Positions 51,676-62,082 of a stretch of DNA of 64,000 nucleotides are shown piece after piece; position 1 is the stretch's first letter, and each line of letters begins with the position of its first letter. The position numbers and the translations under genes are program-made. The notes below the pieces were generated by a model that saw only the letters and a program-made list of their open reading frames with translations, ran no database searches and was not told where the DNA came from. The DNA is from Stromatinia cepivora (Eukaryota; Ascomycota; Leotiomycetes; Helotiales; Sclerotiniaceae), in the NCBI GenBank assembly GCA_014898415.1, contig RCTD01000024.1:1-64000 (forward strand), written 5' to 3'.

Positions 51676-52679
51676 AGAAACATTGCCCCATGTGTAGGAA
51701 AGTGCAGTAGAATCAGTTTTATCTGTTTAAAAAGACATATTGGAATGTAGCCGCAGCCTCGTCAAACCGTCCTATTTCCCCAGGAAGAATCCTAAATACT
51801 GAATCGTGTAATCAAGCATTCTATAAATAGCACTGGCCATGTGATTTCATAGGTCGAAGGGTATGGACAGCAGAAGAAGGCAAGTTCAACGACAATATGT
51901 ACTCCAGAAATAAGGCATCTAGCCTTTGAATTCTCAAGGGTTCATTGCTTGTAGAATTCATTGCATGTAGAACTCAATGTCATTTTGATACCTGACCAAA
52001 AGAGATCCATGGTAGCAAGAGGTTAAGGATTGCAGCAGAAACAGAAGAAGGGCCTTGAGAAGAAAATTGTGGCTCGAAAACAAGTAAAAGCCACTCTAGT
52101 ACCCCGCACTAACCTTTTTGGGACTAGTCAATATTAAATACTTTTGCTCCATTGATTTAATCTCAACCTCAGCTGGTCCATATTCCTTCACTGATGGTGC
52201 CATTGCTGAAAGTAATTGGTGTCTTCTTTTACATGCATGTCAAAGGGATCATGAAGCTTCTTTCTAGTCTCTTTGGAGGCCCTCCGGAATTTCTCGCCGT
52301 TTTGCTCCCCGTCCTAGAAATGGTTTGCCGTTGACTCATATGGACAAGAGCCTTTCTACACCATTATCAATCTTTGATGCGTGAATTCACTTGATACATG
52401 CGTAGTCTTTTCAAGCGCTGCATCTTGATATAAAAATTCCATGCTTGATCAAAAAGACTAAGAAGAATTAGGACTAGCATACTTCCTTCAATACTACACG
52501 TATTGATTTTTTCACTTTCACTTCGTTTCTCGGCCATACCAGACCGCTTTTACAAGCGAGGGTAGCTTTCTTTGGGATTATTACACTTTTTTATCATTAT
52601 CATTATCATCATAGTTTGATCATACCCTTGTCTGCATCCACCTTATGTTGAAGTTCCTTCATCTCTTCAACATATAAAG
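51676..52679. other. Intergenic region and rvt promoter
   Basis: No credible open frame. The last 200 bp before the rvt start are pyrimidine-rich (TTTTTCACTTTCACTTCG near 52510, and TTATCATTATCATTATCATC near 52595), a common look for fungal promoters. Confidence 0.45.
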
Positions 52680-55405
52680 ATGGCATTCATCCGCTCTCTT
52701 CCCTTCCAATCTCGCTCCATCCCCTTCAGAAGACTCATCATCTGCACCTACACTAATATTACTCTCTCGTCCACAGCTACTCGTTGTCGAAGCGCCTCTT
52801 CTATTAGCAAAATACAGAAACACGTTTCATCTACATCACAACAAAAGTCGAAGATGGCGTCCACTGATGTTCTTTCCCACACCCTCTCCTCCATCACATC
52901 CATTAAACTCGAAGAGATTTCAAGCCAGAGATCCGCATTCGAGAAGGGTAAGGCAGACCTTCTCCAAGTCATCTCGAATGAGCCCAAGCAAAGCGAGAAA
53001 CTCCGCATCTTACTGGATCGCATTGAAAAGCTTGCTTCTATGGGCAAGCTCAAAGATAAAAAATCTATATCTTTGTACAACATCCGTATTTTTCTTCGAC
53101 AAGCTCAACATGACCCGTCGGTTTCGGAAGACCTTCTCAAGGATTGGCAAGAAAAGCTCGAGAAGGAGCTCGACATTCATTCGTTGAAGTATGAATATGC
53201 CTCTTTGTATGGTCGACTTGTCAATGAGTGGCTCTCAGCTTCAGAAGATAATGCCGCGTCTGACAACGGCTTTGAGAGCGTCGGTCGAAAGGAGATGCGT
53301 GAGCAGCGGCAGAAGTGGGAAGACTATGTTTTCAAGCCTTTAGAAACCGATACCGCTGCCATTGAGTCATACCTCACCAACCTCTTCACCTCGACGGATG
53401 ACATCAAAAAAGCTTGGCATGAGCTGCGACACCAGACTAGAGTCTTCCAAAGAGAAATGGAAGATCAAACGCACTTCGACGAGGACTCCCTAAGATGGGT
53501 GATCAACGGCCTCCTCCGTAGCGATCTTCTCACCGACGAAAAACGCGCCATCCTTAAGGACTTTCAAAGCAAAAATATCGTCCTCGCCGAAGTCGCCGAC
53601 GTCCTGAATATGCGTATGTCTTCACTCGACAAGTGGAAATGGGCCTCGGAGGGTACACCTGTCGAACAACGGCGCCAAATCAACGGTCGCTACCGTTTTT
53701 ACCACGACGAAGATCTTCTACAAACCATTCTCCTCCGTTACGTTGGCGTAAAATGGTCCGTTTTTTTCAGGGAAACGCTTACCAGGTTCAAAGACTCCTT
53801 CAATGTCTGGGCCAGTTCATCTTCACAAGTTCCAAAAGCAGATAAGCTCAAACGCGAGTACTTCCTTGGCCAGTTTCACGACCGTCTTGAAAACGTCGAA
53901 GCTACCAGGGAACAACACTTCAACTCCGATATCTTCCTCGAACAACTCCAGCTTTCCCCAGAAGAACAACGAGGCGGCTACTCTGACGATGGCACAGAAA
54001 ATGCAAACGATACACGCAGATCCCCTCAACAGATCGCTCAATCAGTGCTCCACGCTCTGGCCACCGAAATCATCATGCAAACTCGTTTCAACAACCCCGT
54101 GACTGTCGTCCGTTCTGATTTCTCCTGGTTTGGTCCTTCTCTCCCTCACACAAGTATGTTCTCCGTGCTATCCCATTTCGGCGTTTCCTCCAAATGGATA
54201 TCATTTTTTCGCCGCGCTCTCGAAGCACCCATGGTCTTCCCCTCCGACGGACCATCCGCGCCGATTCGCATTCGCAAACGTGGAACTCCCATCAGTGGCC
54301 CACTAAGTGACATGCTCGGCGAAACTGTCCTCTTCTGTCTTGATTTTGCTATGAACAATCGGACTGATGGCGCACCCGTCTCTATGACGATATATGGTTT
54401 TGGGGCAGCTCCTCCGTTTGCGTATCTGGCTGGAAAGTTATGCAAGAATTTGCCTCCCTCATGGGGCTATCTTTCAACGCTGATAAGACGGGTTCCTGTA
54501 CTGTAACTCGCCATCCTACCATTATCACCTCACCCCCTTCTTCTCTACCCCAAGGACTTGTTCGTTGGAACTTCCTGTATTTAGATCCTCTCACTGGACG
54601 ATTTTTGATTGATCAAAAGCTAGTCGACAATCACATCAAGGAACTAAGTCTTCAACTAAAAGCCTGCAAATCCGTATTCGATTGGATCCAAGCCTGGAAC
54701 ATTTACGGTTCCCGATTCTTCTCCACGAATTTCGGGCGACCAGCCCACTGTTTTGGACTCGCCCACGTCGACGATATGCTCGCCACTTTTTCTCGAATTC
54801 AAACTCAACTTTTTTCCGAAACCGGCGGTTCCGTCACCTCCACCCTCAAATCCATGCTCCATTCTCGCTTTGGGGTTGAAAATATTCCAGAGGGTTACCT
54901 CTACTTCCCTATGTCCATGGGCGGTCTCGATCTCAAATCTCCTTTCGTACCGCTCTATCTTATCCGTGACCAGGTCAAGAAAAACCCAGATGAAGCCATG
55001 GATATGTTTTTCCTCCGGGGGCGATCTAATTACGAAAGCGCTAAGAAGGAACACGAGAATGGTGATTCTACACTAAGTCGTAGTCGAGTTAAACACGATC
55101 CCGCCTTTGAAAGCGTCGGCTTTCCGTCGTTTGAAGAATATACAAAGTATAGAGAACGCACGTCAAGAGCTTTACATGCTGCGTACACTGAGTTGAAGTC
55201 CGAGCCGACGGAGTGTCCGGTTCATGTTACGGTTGGGGGAGGGAGACAGCGCGAGGAAATGTCGAAATATCACAAGTGGATTGTGCAGTTGTATGGATCG
55301 GATATGGAGGAGAGGTTTGGGGGGTTGAATGTTGTGGAGAAGGGACTGCTTCCCACGGGGATGGTGGGGATGTTTAGGGAGAGCAGGTTTAAGTGGCAGG
55401 GATGA
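52680..55405 (+). CDS. Reverse-transcriptase-related cellular protein (rvt-like), broken by a one-base frameshift
   Basis: Single-copy fungal protein related to rvt, the domesticated RT family; cellular role unknown. The first frame (52680-54506) holds a long charged, coiled-coil-like N-terminal part, the segment WKWASEGTPVEQRRQINGRY, RT motif A RSDFSWFGPSLPHT (Asp near residue 480) and motif B RKRGTPISGPLSDMLGE. The catalytic box LYDDIWFWG and the remainder are in a different frame (open from 54368 to 55405), including FASLMGLSFNADKTGS, YLYFPMSMGGLDLKSPF and the terminal GLLPTGMVGMFRESRFKWQG. One missing base in the CCC run at 54375-54377 would explain the shift and give about 908 aa. No plausible intron exists there. 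The start is uncertain: Met1 adds 58 residues, basic and without acidic residues, resembling a mitochondrial presequence; Met59 (52854) begins MASTDVLSH. Confidence 0.82.
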
Positions 55406-56333
55406 GGATGGGTGTTGCGGTGCTGGGTGCTGGGAAATGGTGGTTGAGTTGATATGATTGTGTCATTACATGAATCGTACACGCTACTCACGTTGACACC
55501 AAAGTTATGATAGAAAGATAAATACGATTAACTCTCTACTTTATAATAAAAGCTACATCTACTTAACTTAAATCTTTCTCCATCATATTTCCTCACTGTT
55601 TCACTGTTTCAATCCATCATCAGAGCACCTACCGCCCACCAACCATCCCCCCTAAACGATATGAAGCGAGTGAGCAGACGAGGAGCTTTGGGGATAGTAA
55701 GAGGATATTTGTCATTTATCAATGTAATGTAAGAGTGCTACTATACCAAAGTAATCTTATTATAATATTAAGGAGAGACATACGTGACTAAGGAGGGCCC
55801 TGGAATCTAAATGTGAGTTGAGTTTTCCCTGTTGAGGAAAATAATAAGAAAGAGTAAAGTATTCCTATACAACCGGACTTATTATAGACTTAAGCGCCAA
55901 TTAGTATGATATATCAAAATTTTGTATGCATTGCACGCAAATCCTATCTTGTAAAACTACTACCTTGAAGCGATTTTCCCTTCTGGGTGGAGGGGAACTT
56001 GTCGATTTCGTCGAGAAGAGATAATGTCGATGCAACAATTGAAACTTCCATATCTGCGTCTTGAGTGTGCATTATGGACAAATGGGTGTAACGGTCTGAA
56101 ACATGAGAGAAGTTCTTAGCACGTGCATGTGTATATCTCAATAATTTTGTAAGATGGTAAACAAAGACATGGAGAGTCTCCAAGGACTGAGAAGTTCCGG
56201 CTTTAAAGGTAATACTGGTCTGTGTGAGCCAATACAGCCACTTTTATTGATACCTGTCAGAAAGCTATGCCTATCAATCCCGATATGAATGAACCTCGAT
56301 TACCTCCTACTCAATCCGATTATTCCACGCTTT
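55406..56333. other. Intergenic region between convergent genes
   Basis: The rvt-like gene (plus) and the sirtuin gene (minus) end towards each other here. No conserved coding text is seen; 55540-55560 and 55740-55770 contain TATAATAAAAGC and TTATAATATTAAGG stretches that could serve as 3-prime processing signals. An open stretch at 56183-55944 has no family pattern. Confidence 0.45.
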
Positions 56334-57646
56334 CTATACCTTCGAAGCCTTTTCCTCTCGCTTCACTTCATCATCACTTGAAGGACTCAGAATTTCATCC
56401 AAAATCGCCCCCGCATCCCCCAAAAACAACCAATCGTCCTTTCCCAATCCACCCGCACTACCCAATCCTTCCGCATCCAAATTAATCACTGCAACTCTTG
56501 CACCGGCATTGCGAGCTACATCTACATATCCTGCTGCTGGGTATACTTTTGCCGTCGTTCCAATGACTAATATAAGATCAACGGGTGCTTTATCGATCCA
56601 TCGGTCAACCTCATCTAGGGTATCTTCTGGGAGAGCCTCGCCAAACCAGACGATATCTGGACGTAGGAGAGCAGTGGTGCACTTGGGACAGTGGGGAAGT
56701 TCATCTTTTGGAATGGTGGTTGTGCTTTTGTTGGGATCAAGAAAGGTGATCATGGCTTGCTGGGGAGTGTATTAGCTATGTGTGATTCTGAGGAAGCCGC
56801 ATCCCACTTGGACTTGTGGCCCGGCTCGGGATAGCATTGCAGGGCTCAGGGTTAGGGGAAGGAAAGTTCTCACTGTCTCATTGGCCGCTGCGGGTGAGAG
56901 TTTTTCATCATCTTCACTGGTAATTGCGATAGATGGATAGAAAGGATCATCAAAATTGTTGCGTTCGCGGTAATCACAGACCGGGTCAGCGCATTTGATG
57001 TCGTAAAGACATCCATGGAGAAGTTTGAGTGAACCTTCCGGATGACCTGCGCGTTGAGCCAGACCTGAATGGATTAGCAAAGACTCTAATGTTCCTAAAA
57101 GTAGAATTAAGTAGCTCGGAACATGGATAATAGATTGGCAAATTATTTCGGACGATTGCCACTTAGCAACTCCCACTTCTTTCCAGAAGCAGTAGATCTT
57201 TAACGCAATATCTGATAACAAACAGCGAGATAAAATGCATCTCTCCTCAACTCACCATCAACATTCTGCGTCAAACACACAAATCCCTCTTCATCATCTC
57301 TCTTCATCCTCCTCGCCAACTCAGCCAGCGCAAAATGTCCCTTGTTTGGCTGGGCCGCCAGAGCCTTATGACGTCTATACGAATAAAACAACCAAACCAA
57401 ACCCGGATCTCTCGTGAAAGCATCCAGGGTAGCAAGATTTTCCGCGCGATAATTGCGCCACAATCCACCTGGTCCTCGGAAAGTGTCAAGACCAGAAGAG
57501 GCACCAAGACCAGCACCGCAAAGAGCGAGAATCCGTTTGGAGGAAGAGAGTACCTTTTTGAACGAGGCAATGTCGTTGCTAGGTCCGTGACCGGGTTTGG
57601 AGCTGGCAGCGCGGCGTTTCAAAGGCATGGGGTTTGCGGACGACAT
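56334..57646 (-). CDS. Class III sirtuin (SIRT5-like NAD-dependent protein deacylase)
   Basis: Predicted NAD-dependent lysine deacylase. Three exons, 57646-57256, 57064-56874 and 56759-56334, join in frame to 335 aa; both introns (191 and 114 bp) have GTGAG donors and GCTAAT branch sites. The Rossmann motif GAGLGASSGLDTFRG is at 44-58, NAD-binding TQNVD at 126-130, the catalytic His at 147 (LLHG). Zinc ligands are C155 and C160, then HCPKC after the second intron. GTTAKVYPAAGY is the late NAD-contact motif. The pair Tyr88/Arg91 in FYSYRR matches the Tyr102/Arg105 pair of SIRT5 that binds succinyl and malonyl groups, so desuccinylase or demalonylase activity is likely. An upstream in-frame ATG at 57742 would add 32 residues that look like a mitochondrial presequence. 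Confidence 0.92.
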
Positions 57647-57885
57647 TTTGAATGGAGGAGGGCGATTTACGGATTTTGTGATTGCATATAGTTGTCGTGA
57701 TCTTGGAAGAGTTTGTTGAAGATTTTGGGGGTGCAGGAGCATTATATTGTAGAGCTTTGTGTAAGGCTGAGAGGTGCAGGCTGTGCTGTGGTTGCCTAAG
57801 GAGCAATTGCTGTGAATACTGTGACTACTGTGACTACCATGCCTGACAATGAATACCCTGGCAAGGCAAGTTCACTAGTATAACC

Positions 57886-58187
57886 TCAAAACATGCGGTG
57901 TAACACTATGGGGAAATTACGAAGCAACCTGTGTGGCGTTGGCAATTGAAGATACTGAAGGTTAACCATTTCACGAAGTTCCTTATCAATGATCACGTGG
58001 TGCATAGGATCTGACACTCCTGACATTCGAACAAAAATCGATTTCCTGAGAAGATAAGAAGGTATTATTAGATTTACATATATCATTAGTTTGGCTTTCA
58101 CCGTATTTACTTCCGGGGCTTTATATCTTACGCAGGGAAAAGGCACAACGCCGTGGGAGCTGAGTAGATAAATAGAAAAGTTACCAT
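57886..58187 (-). CDS. Candidate small two-exon gene, 71 aa, unknown
   Basis: Exon 1 (58187-58132) and exon 2 (58045-57886) are separated by an 86-bp intron with donor GTAAGA, CTAATAA near the 3-prime end, a pyrimidine tract and TTCTCAG acceptor. Splicing gives 71 aa starting MVTFLFIYSAPTALCLFP, with VSDPMHHVIIDKELREMVN in the second exon. I do not recognise the family. Support is the good intron and the continuous frame; the start codon and even the coding status are uncertain. It lies 240 bp upstream of the sirtuin gene in the same orientation. Confidence 0.3.
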
Positions 58188-59183
58188 TCCTCGCCTGCGA
58201 CTGCTACAACCAACAGTCTGGCCAAAATCACGACGAAGCACAAGATAGGAAAACGAGGTATGTTAAGGGTTCTTGAATATAAGAGAGAGAGCTAAATGGA
58301 CGAAACTGAGATGCGAGCCAAGGAAAAAAATACACTAGGATTGAATATTGGCGGTATTTCAACATGCCTGATCTGGAATCTAATTTCGAATGGATCTCCT
58401 ATTGCCCCTATACCCAAACGAATAACCATCAACCATCAACCATTTATACAGTTGTAATTCAGTAATAGCAAGTAACAGCCCGAAAGTACGTTAAGACTCA
58501 TTTCGCCCCTACCATGACAGCAGGACAAAAATATTTGTCTTTGGTCTTTGATGGGAGGATGAGTTGCTTCATAATGCTTGATAACAAATGAATGTGTAAG
58601 CACAGCTCGTACAATTTATATCGGAGGTCGGAAATTTGAGAGTGCTGGTGATGCCTTGCAATTAGACTATAAATTGACCAGTATATTGATCTGCAGAAAC
58701 TGAAGAGATGAAGAGACGCAAGTAATGTCTTTTCAACGGATGCTGGGACTTGGGATAAGAGTGGTTCTTGTCTCCAAAAGTTCTTTCTATTGCAAAGGAA
58801 GTTGCTTTTCATTTGCTAATCTACTAATGATGGTCTGTGAAAGACTAGGTTATGCAAATCCACCTCGTTTGATAAGCTTACTCACTGTCACCGATAAGAC
58901 TTGGTAAAAAAACACATCGTCATTCAGATGTGCAACAAAACTTTTGGTAAATCGGTAATTTCCGTCTTGGTTCATGTCCGACAAGTCCGGCAAGAACAAA
59001 GGGGTGATTGGAGGGATATAAGAAAAAAGGACTAACTCGCAGAATTCCTACTTCGAACCCAATCGCCAAGCCCAGAAACAGAACCGTATCTCGGGATGAT
59101 CACACCTATAGCATTTTGCGCAAAAGATGTTGCTGGCATATTGAAGTCTTGATAATAGCGAAGTGCCACTCACTTGATGACTT
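58188..59183. other. Intergenic region, no gene supported
   Basis: A 104-codon minus-strand open stretch at 58812-58498 is present but shows no motif, no low-complexity or hydrophobic organisation and no splice support. Nothing else seen. Confidence 0.4.
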
Positions 59184-59339
59184 TCAAAGGGTCGTGCTAG
59201 GCTGACCGGCATTGGCTCGTGCGTCAAGGTCGGTTCCACCCCGAAGGAATTGACCAGAAGGCTGTGTCAGGGCGTCTTGCAGGACTAGACGATACGAACT
59301 TACTGTTGGTGTGTAAGCTCCCTTGTAGGACTTTACCAT
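59184..59339 (-). CDS. Candidate small spliced gene, about 37 aa or longer, unknown
   Basis: Exon 59339-59304 encodes MVKSYKGAYTPT and ends at a perfect GTAAGT donor. A 42-bp intron ends CTGACACAG. Exon 59261-59184 encodes PSGQFLRGGTDLDARANAGQ and a short tail ending STTL before TGA. The frame upstream of the Met is also open and coding-like (SIYVPASQLHHED) back to about 59405, so the real start may be further 5-prime, possibly in another exon. No family recognised. The balanced composition and the donor argue for a real gene; the intron is near the minimum length. Confidence 0.35.
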   Translation of the reverse strand: MVKSYKGAYTPTVSSYRLVLQDALTQPSGQFLRGGTDLDARANAGQPSTTL

Positions 59340-59562
59340 ATCCTCATGATGGAGCTGGCTGGCTGGTACGTAGATAGACGTTGGAAATCCTCTTGAACAA
59401 TGAAAACGTGGTACCTCTCAATCATTTCAAGCCTGCTTGGAATGTTCTCTTCATTTTCCATTGACACTGCATATCCCAACAGCAAAAGGGCATTGCAAGT
59501 ATTGTCCCATAAAACCCAACATCACAGTCCGATCTAGATGATTTACCGCACATCCATAATAA

Positions 59563-60603
59563 TCAATCATCGGAATCATAATCGACCAAACCAACTACTT
59601 TTCTTGTCGATGGAGCGTCCTCAAGAACAGGGGTAGATCTTTTCCTCTTGACTCCGACCAACAAGGGTTTTGGCGTGTTCTTGGCGCCGTTTGGCTGGTT
59701 GTTGATGAGAAACGGATCAATCGCAGCTCTGGTATTACCTCTTATCTCAGCCACGGCATCATTACGTTGTTTTGCTACTAATGCATCAGCCTGCTTTCTC
59801 CGTGAGAGCTTTGGGCCCTTTCTCTCTGCTTTGGACGATGGGTTATCGTTCTCGAATAGAGGCTTCGAGATTGCTTTAGTGATACTGGCATGAGAATCAT
59901 TATCCCCAAATTCAATGAAACCAGCCTTCCGTGCATCTTCCTCATGTTCTGGCAACAAGTCAAGGCCTAAACTCATTTTATCTTGTAATGCGGATGCTAC
60001 GCCCGCCTCTTTTTCTCGCATCTTCCTCCCTTCTCGAAAAGTGTTCCTTAATTTCCTATTCCTTTCATAGGGGTCTTCCCATTGGTTGGAAAGATCTTGT
60101 AACTCTTCCAGTCGTTTCTTGCTACCTACTAGCCTTTCTCTCTCCTCAACTTTCCCCTCTAAAGATGCAAATGCATTGTTTCTTAGCTTCTCCCTCTCCT
60201 CCTCGGACAAAATCCTGACATCCCCTTCCATTGCTTTATCCTCGCCGGTGTCTCGTTTTCTCGCCCCTTCAGTGATCACATAGGCTGTATTCTTTGGATC
60301 CGTCCGTATCTCAATCCAACCTCCACAAGCAATATGTTTCATACGAAAACTATAGATCGGGGTGGAGAAATAGTTGTCTAATTTCTTTTTTTCTGCATTG
60401 AACCGTACTCCTTGTCCTATTATTGTAGGCTTCGGACAGTGTGTGCACCAGATAGGATATGGCATCTCGAATCGTACTGTTAAGATACCCTGAGAAATCT
60501 TATTCGCTCGAGCCCCCAAAGCGTGCTTCCCATGCAACTGGTTTCCACTCATCAGTCCCTCCTGATCCGGAGGGACATAACGTCCCATATTGAAGCCCTG
60601 CAT
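59563..60603 (-). CDS. SAF4: CWC16-family spliceosome protein, SAF4/YJU2B (CCDC130) type
   Basis: Nuclear protein of the YJU2/CWC16 family, associated with the spliceosome around the catalytic steps or with disassembly of aberrant complexes. The 346-aa single-exon frame starts MQGFNMGRYVPPD, the usual N-terminus of the fungal SAF4 branch. The zinc-binding core is C53-x2-C56 (IWCTHC) and H90-x2-C93 (HIAC), with GQGVRFNAEKKKLDNYFSTP between them and WIEIRTDPKNTAYVI after. A charged region with EEREKL, ERERL and ERNRKLRN follows. A basic GVKRKRS near the C-terminus may be a nuclear signal. Upstream, GCTAAC and TTACAG (about 60.66-60.68 kb, minus) suggest a 5-prime UTR intron; the frame is open from the acceptor to the ATG, so a short upstream coding exon cannot be excluded. 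Confidence 0.93.
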   Translation of the reverse strand: MQGFNMGRYVPPDQEGLMSGNQLHGKHALGARANKISQGILTVRFEMPYPIWCTHCPKPTIIGQGVRFNAEKKKLDNYFSTPIYSFRMKHIACGGWIEIRTDPKNTAYVITEGARKRDTGEDKAMEGDVRILSEEEREKLRNNAFASLEGKVEERERLVGSKKRLEELQDLSNQWEDPYERNRKLRNTFREGRKMREKEAGVASALQDKMSLGLDLLPEHEEDARKAGFIEFGDNDSHASITKAISKPLFENDNPSSKAERKGPKLSRRKQADALVAKQRNDAVAEIRGNTRAAIDPFLINNQPNGAKNTPKPLLVGVKRKRSTPVLEDAPSTRKVVGLVDYDSDD

Positions 60604-61090
60604 CTTTTGTTGTTTAGGAGGCTGGCTCCCTGATGATTGAACCTGTGTGGGTTGTGGAAAACTGTAAATATCCGTCGGTTAGCATGTACTGGCGTAATGC
60701 CACAGATCTTCTTGTCCTTTTCTTAGGTTGGGAAATTAACGTGCGAATCAGTTTCTGGAATGTAGGTAGGTTGGCAAACTCGAAAGGTGGTTGTGATAAA
60801 GATCGAGATGAGGAATTCCCAAGATGGCAACTGGTATCGGCTCTTAGTAAGACCGTGTCGTGTTGTCTCGTGTGTCACGTGTGGCTCCAAGATTAAGGTT
60901 ATCGCCATCACTGCCCAAGTTTTACACATCTCATTGTTTCCATCGCCAACACACGTCCTTCTTAGTATTGTTTTGTGGCAATCTAGTCTCCTATTGTTTT
61001 CTGAGAAGCAGCATTTACTTCCTACTTTGCAACGAAGACGTACATTTAGACCTCTATTTCAATACAGGAATAAAGTCACCTAGACCTACC
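60604..61090. promoter_or_regulatory. Shared divergent promoter region of SAF4 and SPF30
   Basis: 487 bp separate the two start codons. A CACGTG box lies at 60876-60881. Part of the left side is probably 5-prime UTR or a UTR intron of SAF4. No other gene fits here. Confidence 0.55.
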
Positions 61091-62082
61091 ATGTCGGAAC
61101 TTGCGGGATTAGAGAATGATATCAAGGAGTATAAGCTGCAAGTAAGCTCACGAGTTATCATTCTGATTTTGTCGCATATTTACAATGCTGATATTTTTAT
61201 AGCTAGAAACTGTTCAGTTGGGGCTCCAAGCAGATCCTGATAATGTAGAGCTTCAGACACTAAAAGCTGAACTCGAAGAAGTCATTTCCCTCACCGAATC
61301 CACGATCGCAGAACTAAAGCCAGCTCCAGCACCTGTAGCCCAACCAATAAAATCCTCGGAACCACCAGTCAAGGAAAAATGGTCGCGAGAAAACCACCCT
61401 GCCTTCAAGAAAGCAGCGCCCCCTCCACCAGAAGAGCCTGAAGTTGCCACAAGCTTTTCAGTCAACGATATGGTATTGGCAAAATGGCATTCAGGCGACA
61501 AAGGGTTTTATCCAGCCCGAATCACATCTATAACTGGCTCGTCCACATCTCCTGTCTATATTGTCAAGTTCAAAAACTATGATACCACAGAGACTCTGCG
61601 GGCCAAGGATATCAAACCCATAGTCAATCCAAACAAGCGTAAAGCTGATGGTACACCAGTCGTAACTTCGGTTCCTACACCACCATCGACGTCGAATGTT
61701 ATTTCAGCAGCCGCCGATATTGATCCAGAGCTTGCGCAGCAATCTAAGCGCGAGCCAAGTAAAGTCAGTGACGGACCCACAAGACCGGCCAAGGTACCAA
61801 AGAAGATCAAGGCAAAGAAAGAATTAGATGACGGTAAGAAGAAATGGCAGGACTTTGCTGCGAAAGGGAAATTTGGCAAGGCCGGAAAGAAGGACAGTAT
61901 GTTTCGCACACCTGATGGTGTAAATGGCAGAGGTAAGGAATATTCGTCGGATCTTCTTAAATTCGCATTCTCTAACTAACTGGGTAGTTGGATTTACCGG
62001 GTCGGGACAAAGTATGCGAAAAGATCCGACAAGAAGTCGTCATATATATCAAACGAATGGCGATGATGAAGGATTTGCTTAG
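61091..62082 (+). CDS. SPF30: Survival-motor-neuron-related splicing factor 30 (SPF30/SMNDC1)
   Basis: Tudor-domain splicing factor needed for U4/U6.U5 tri-snRNP joining the prespliceosome; nuclear. Three exons, 61091-61141, 61203-61932 and 61988-62082, give 291 aa. The 61- and 55-bp introns have GTAAGC and GTAAGG donors and TTATAG and GGGTAG acceptors; CTAACTAAC precedes the second acceptor. The N-terminus (MSELAGLENDIKEYKLQ) forms a helical segment with the next exon (LETVQLGLQADPDN). The Tudor domain is about 102-157 with VLAKWHSGDKGFYPARI and FKNYDTTETL. A Pro-rich linker and a Lys-rich region follow. The third exon restores the conserved C-terminus VGFTGSGQSMRKDPTRSRH, which is missed if exon 2 is read through. 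Confidence 0.93.

Noticed and set aside
54375..54410. Intron explaining the rvt frame change
   Set aside because: The only GT...AG pair (GTCTCT to GGGGCAG) spans about 31 bp, has a poor donor, and would remove the YDD box itself.
58498..58812. 104-codon minus-strand open stretch
   Set aside because: No domain, no splice support, composition not clearly coding.
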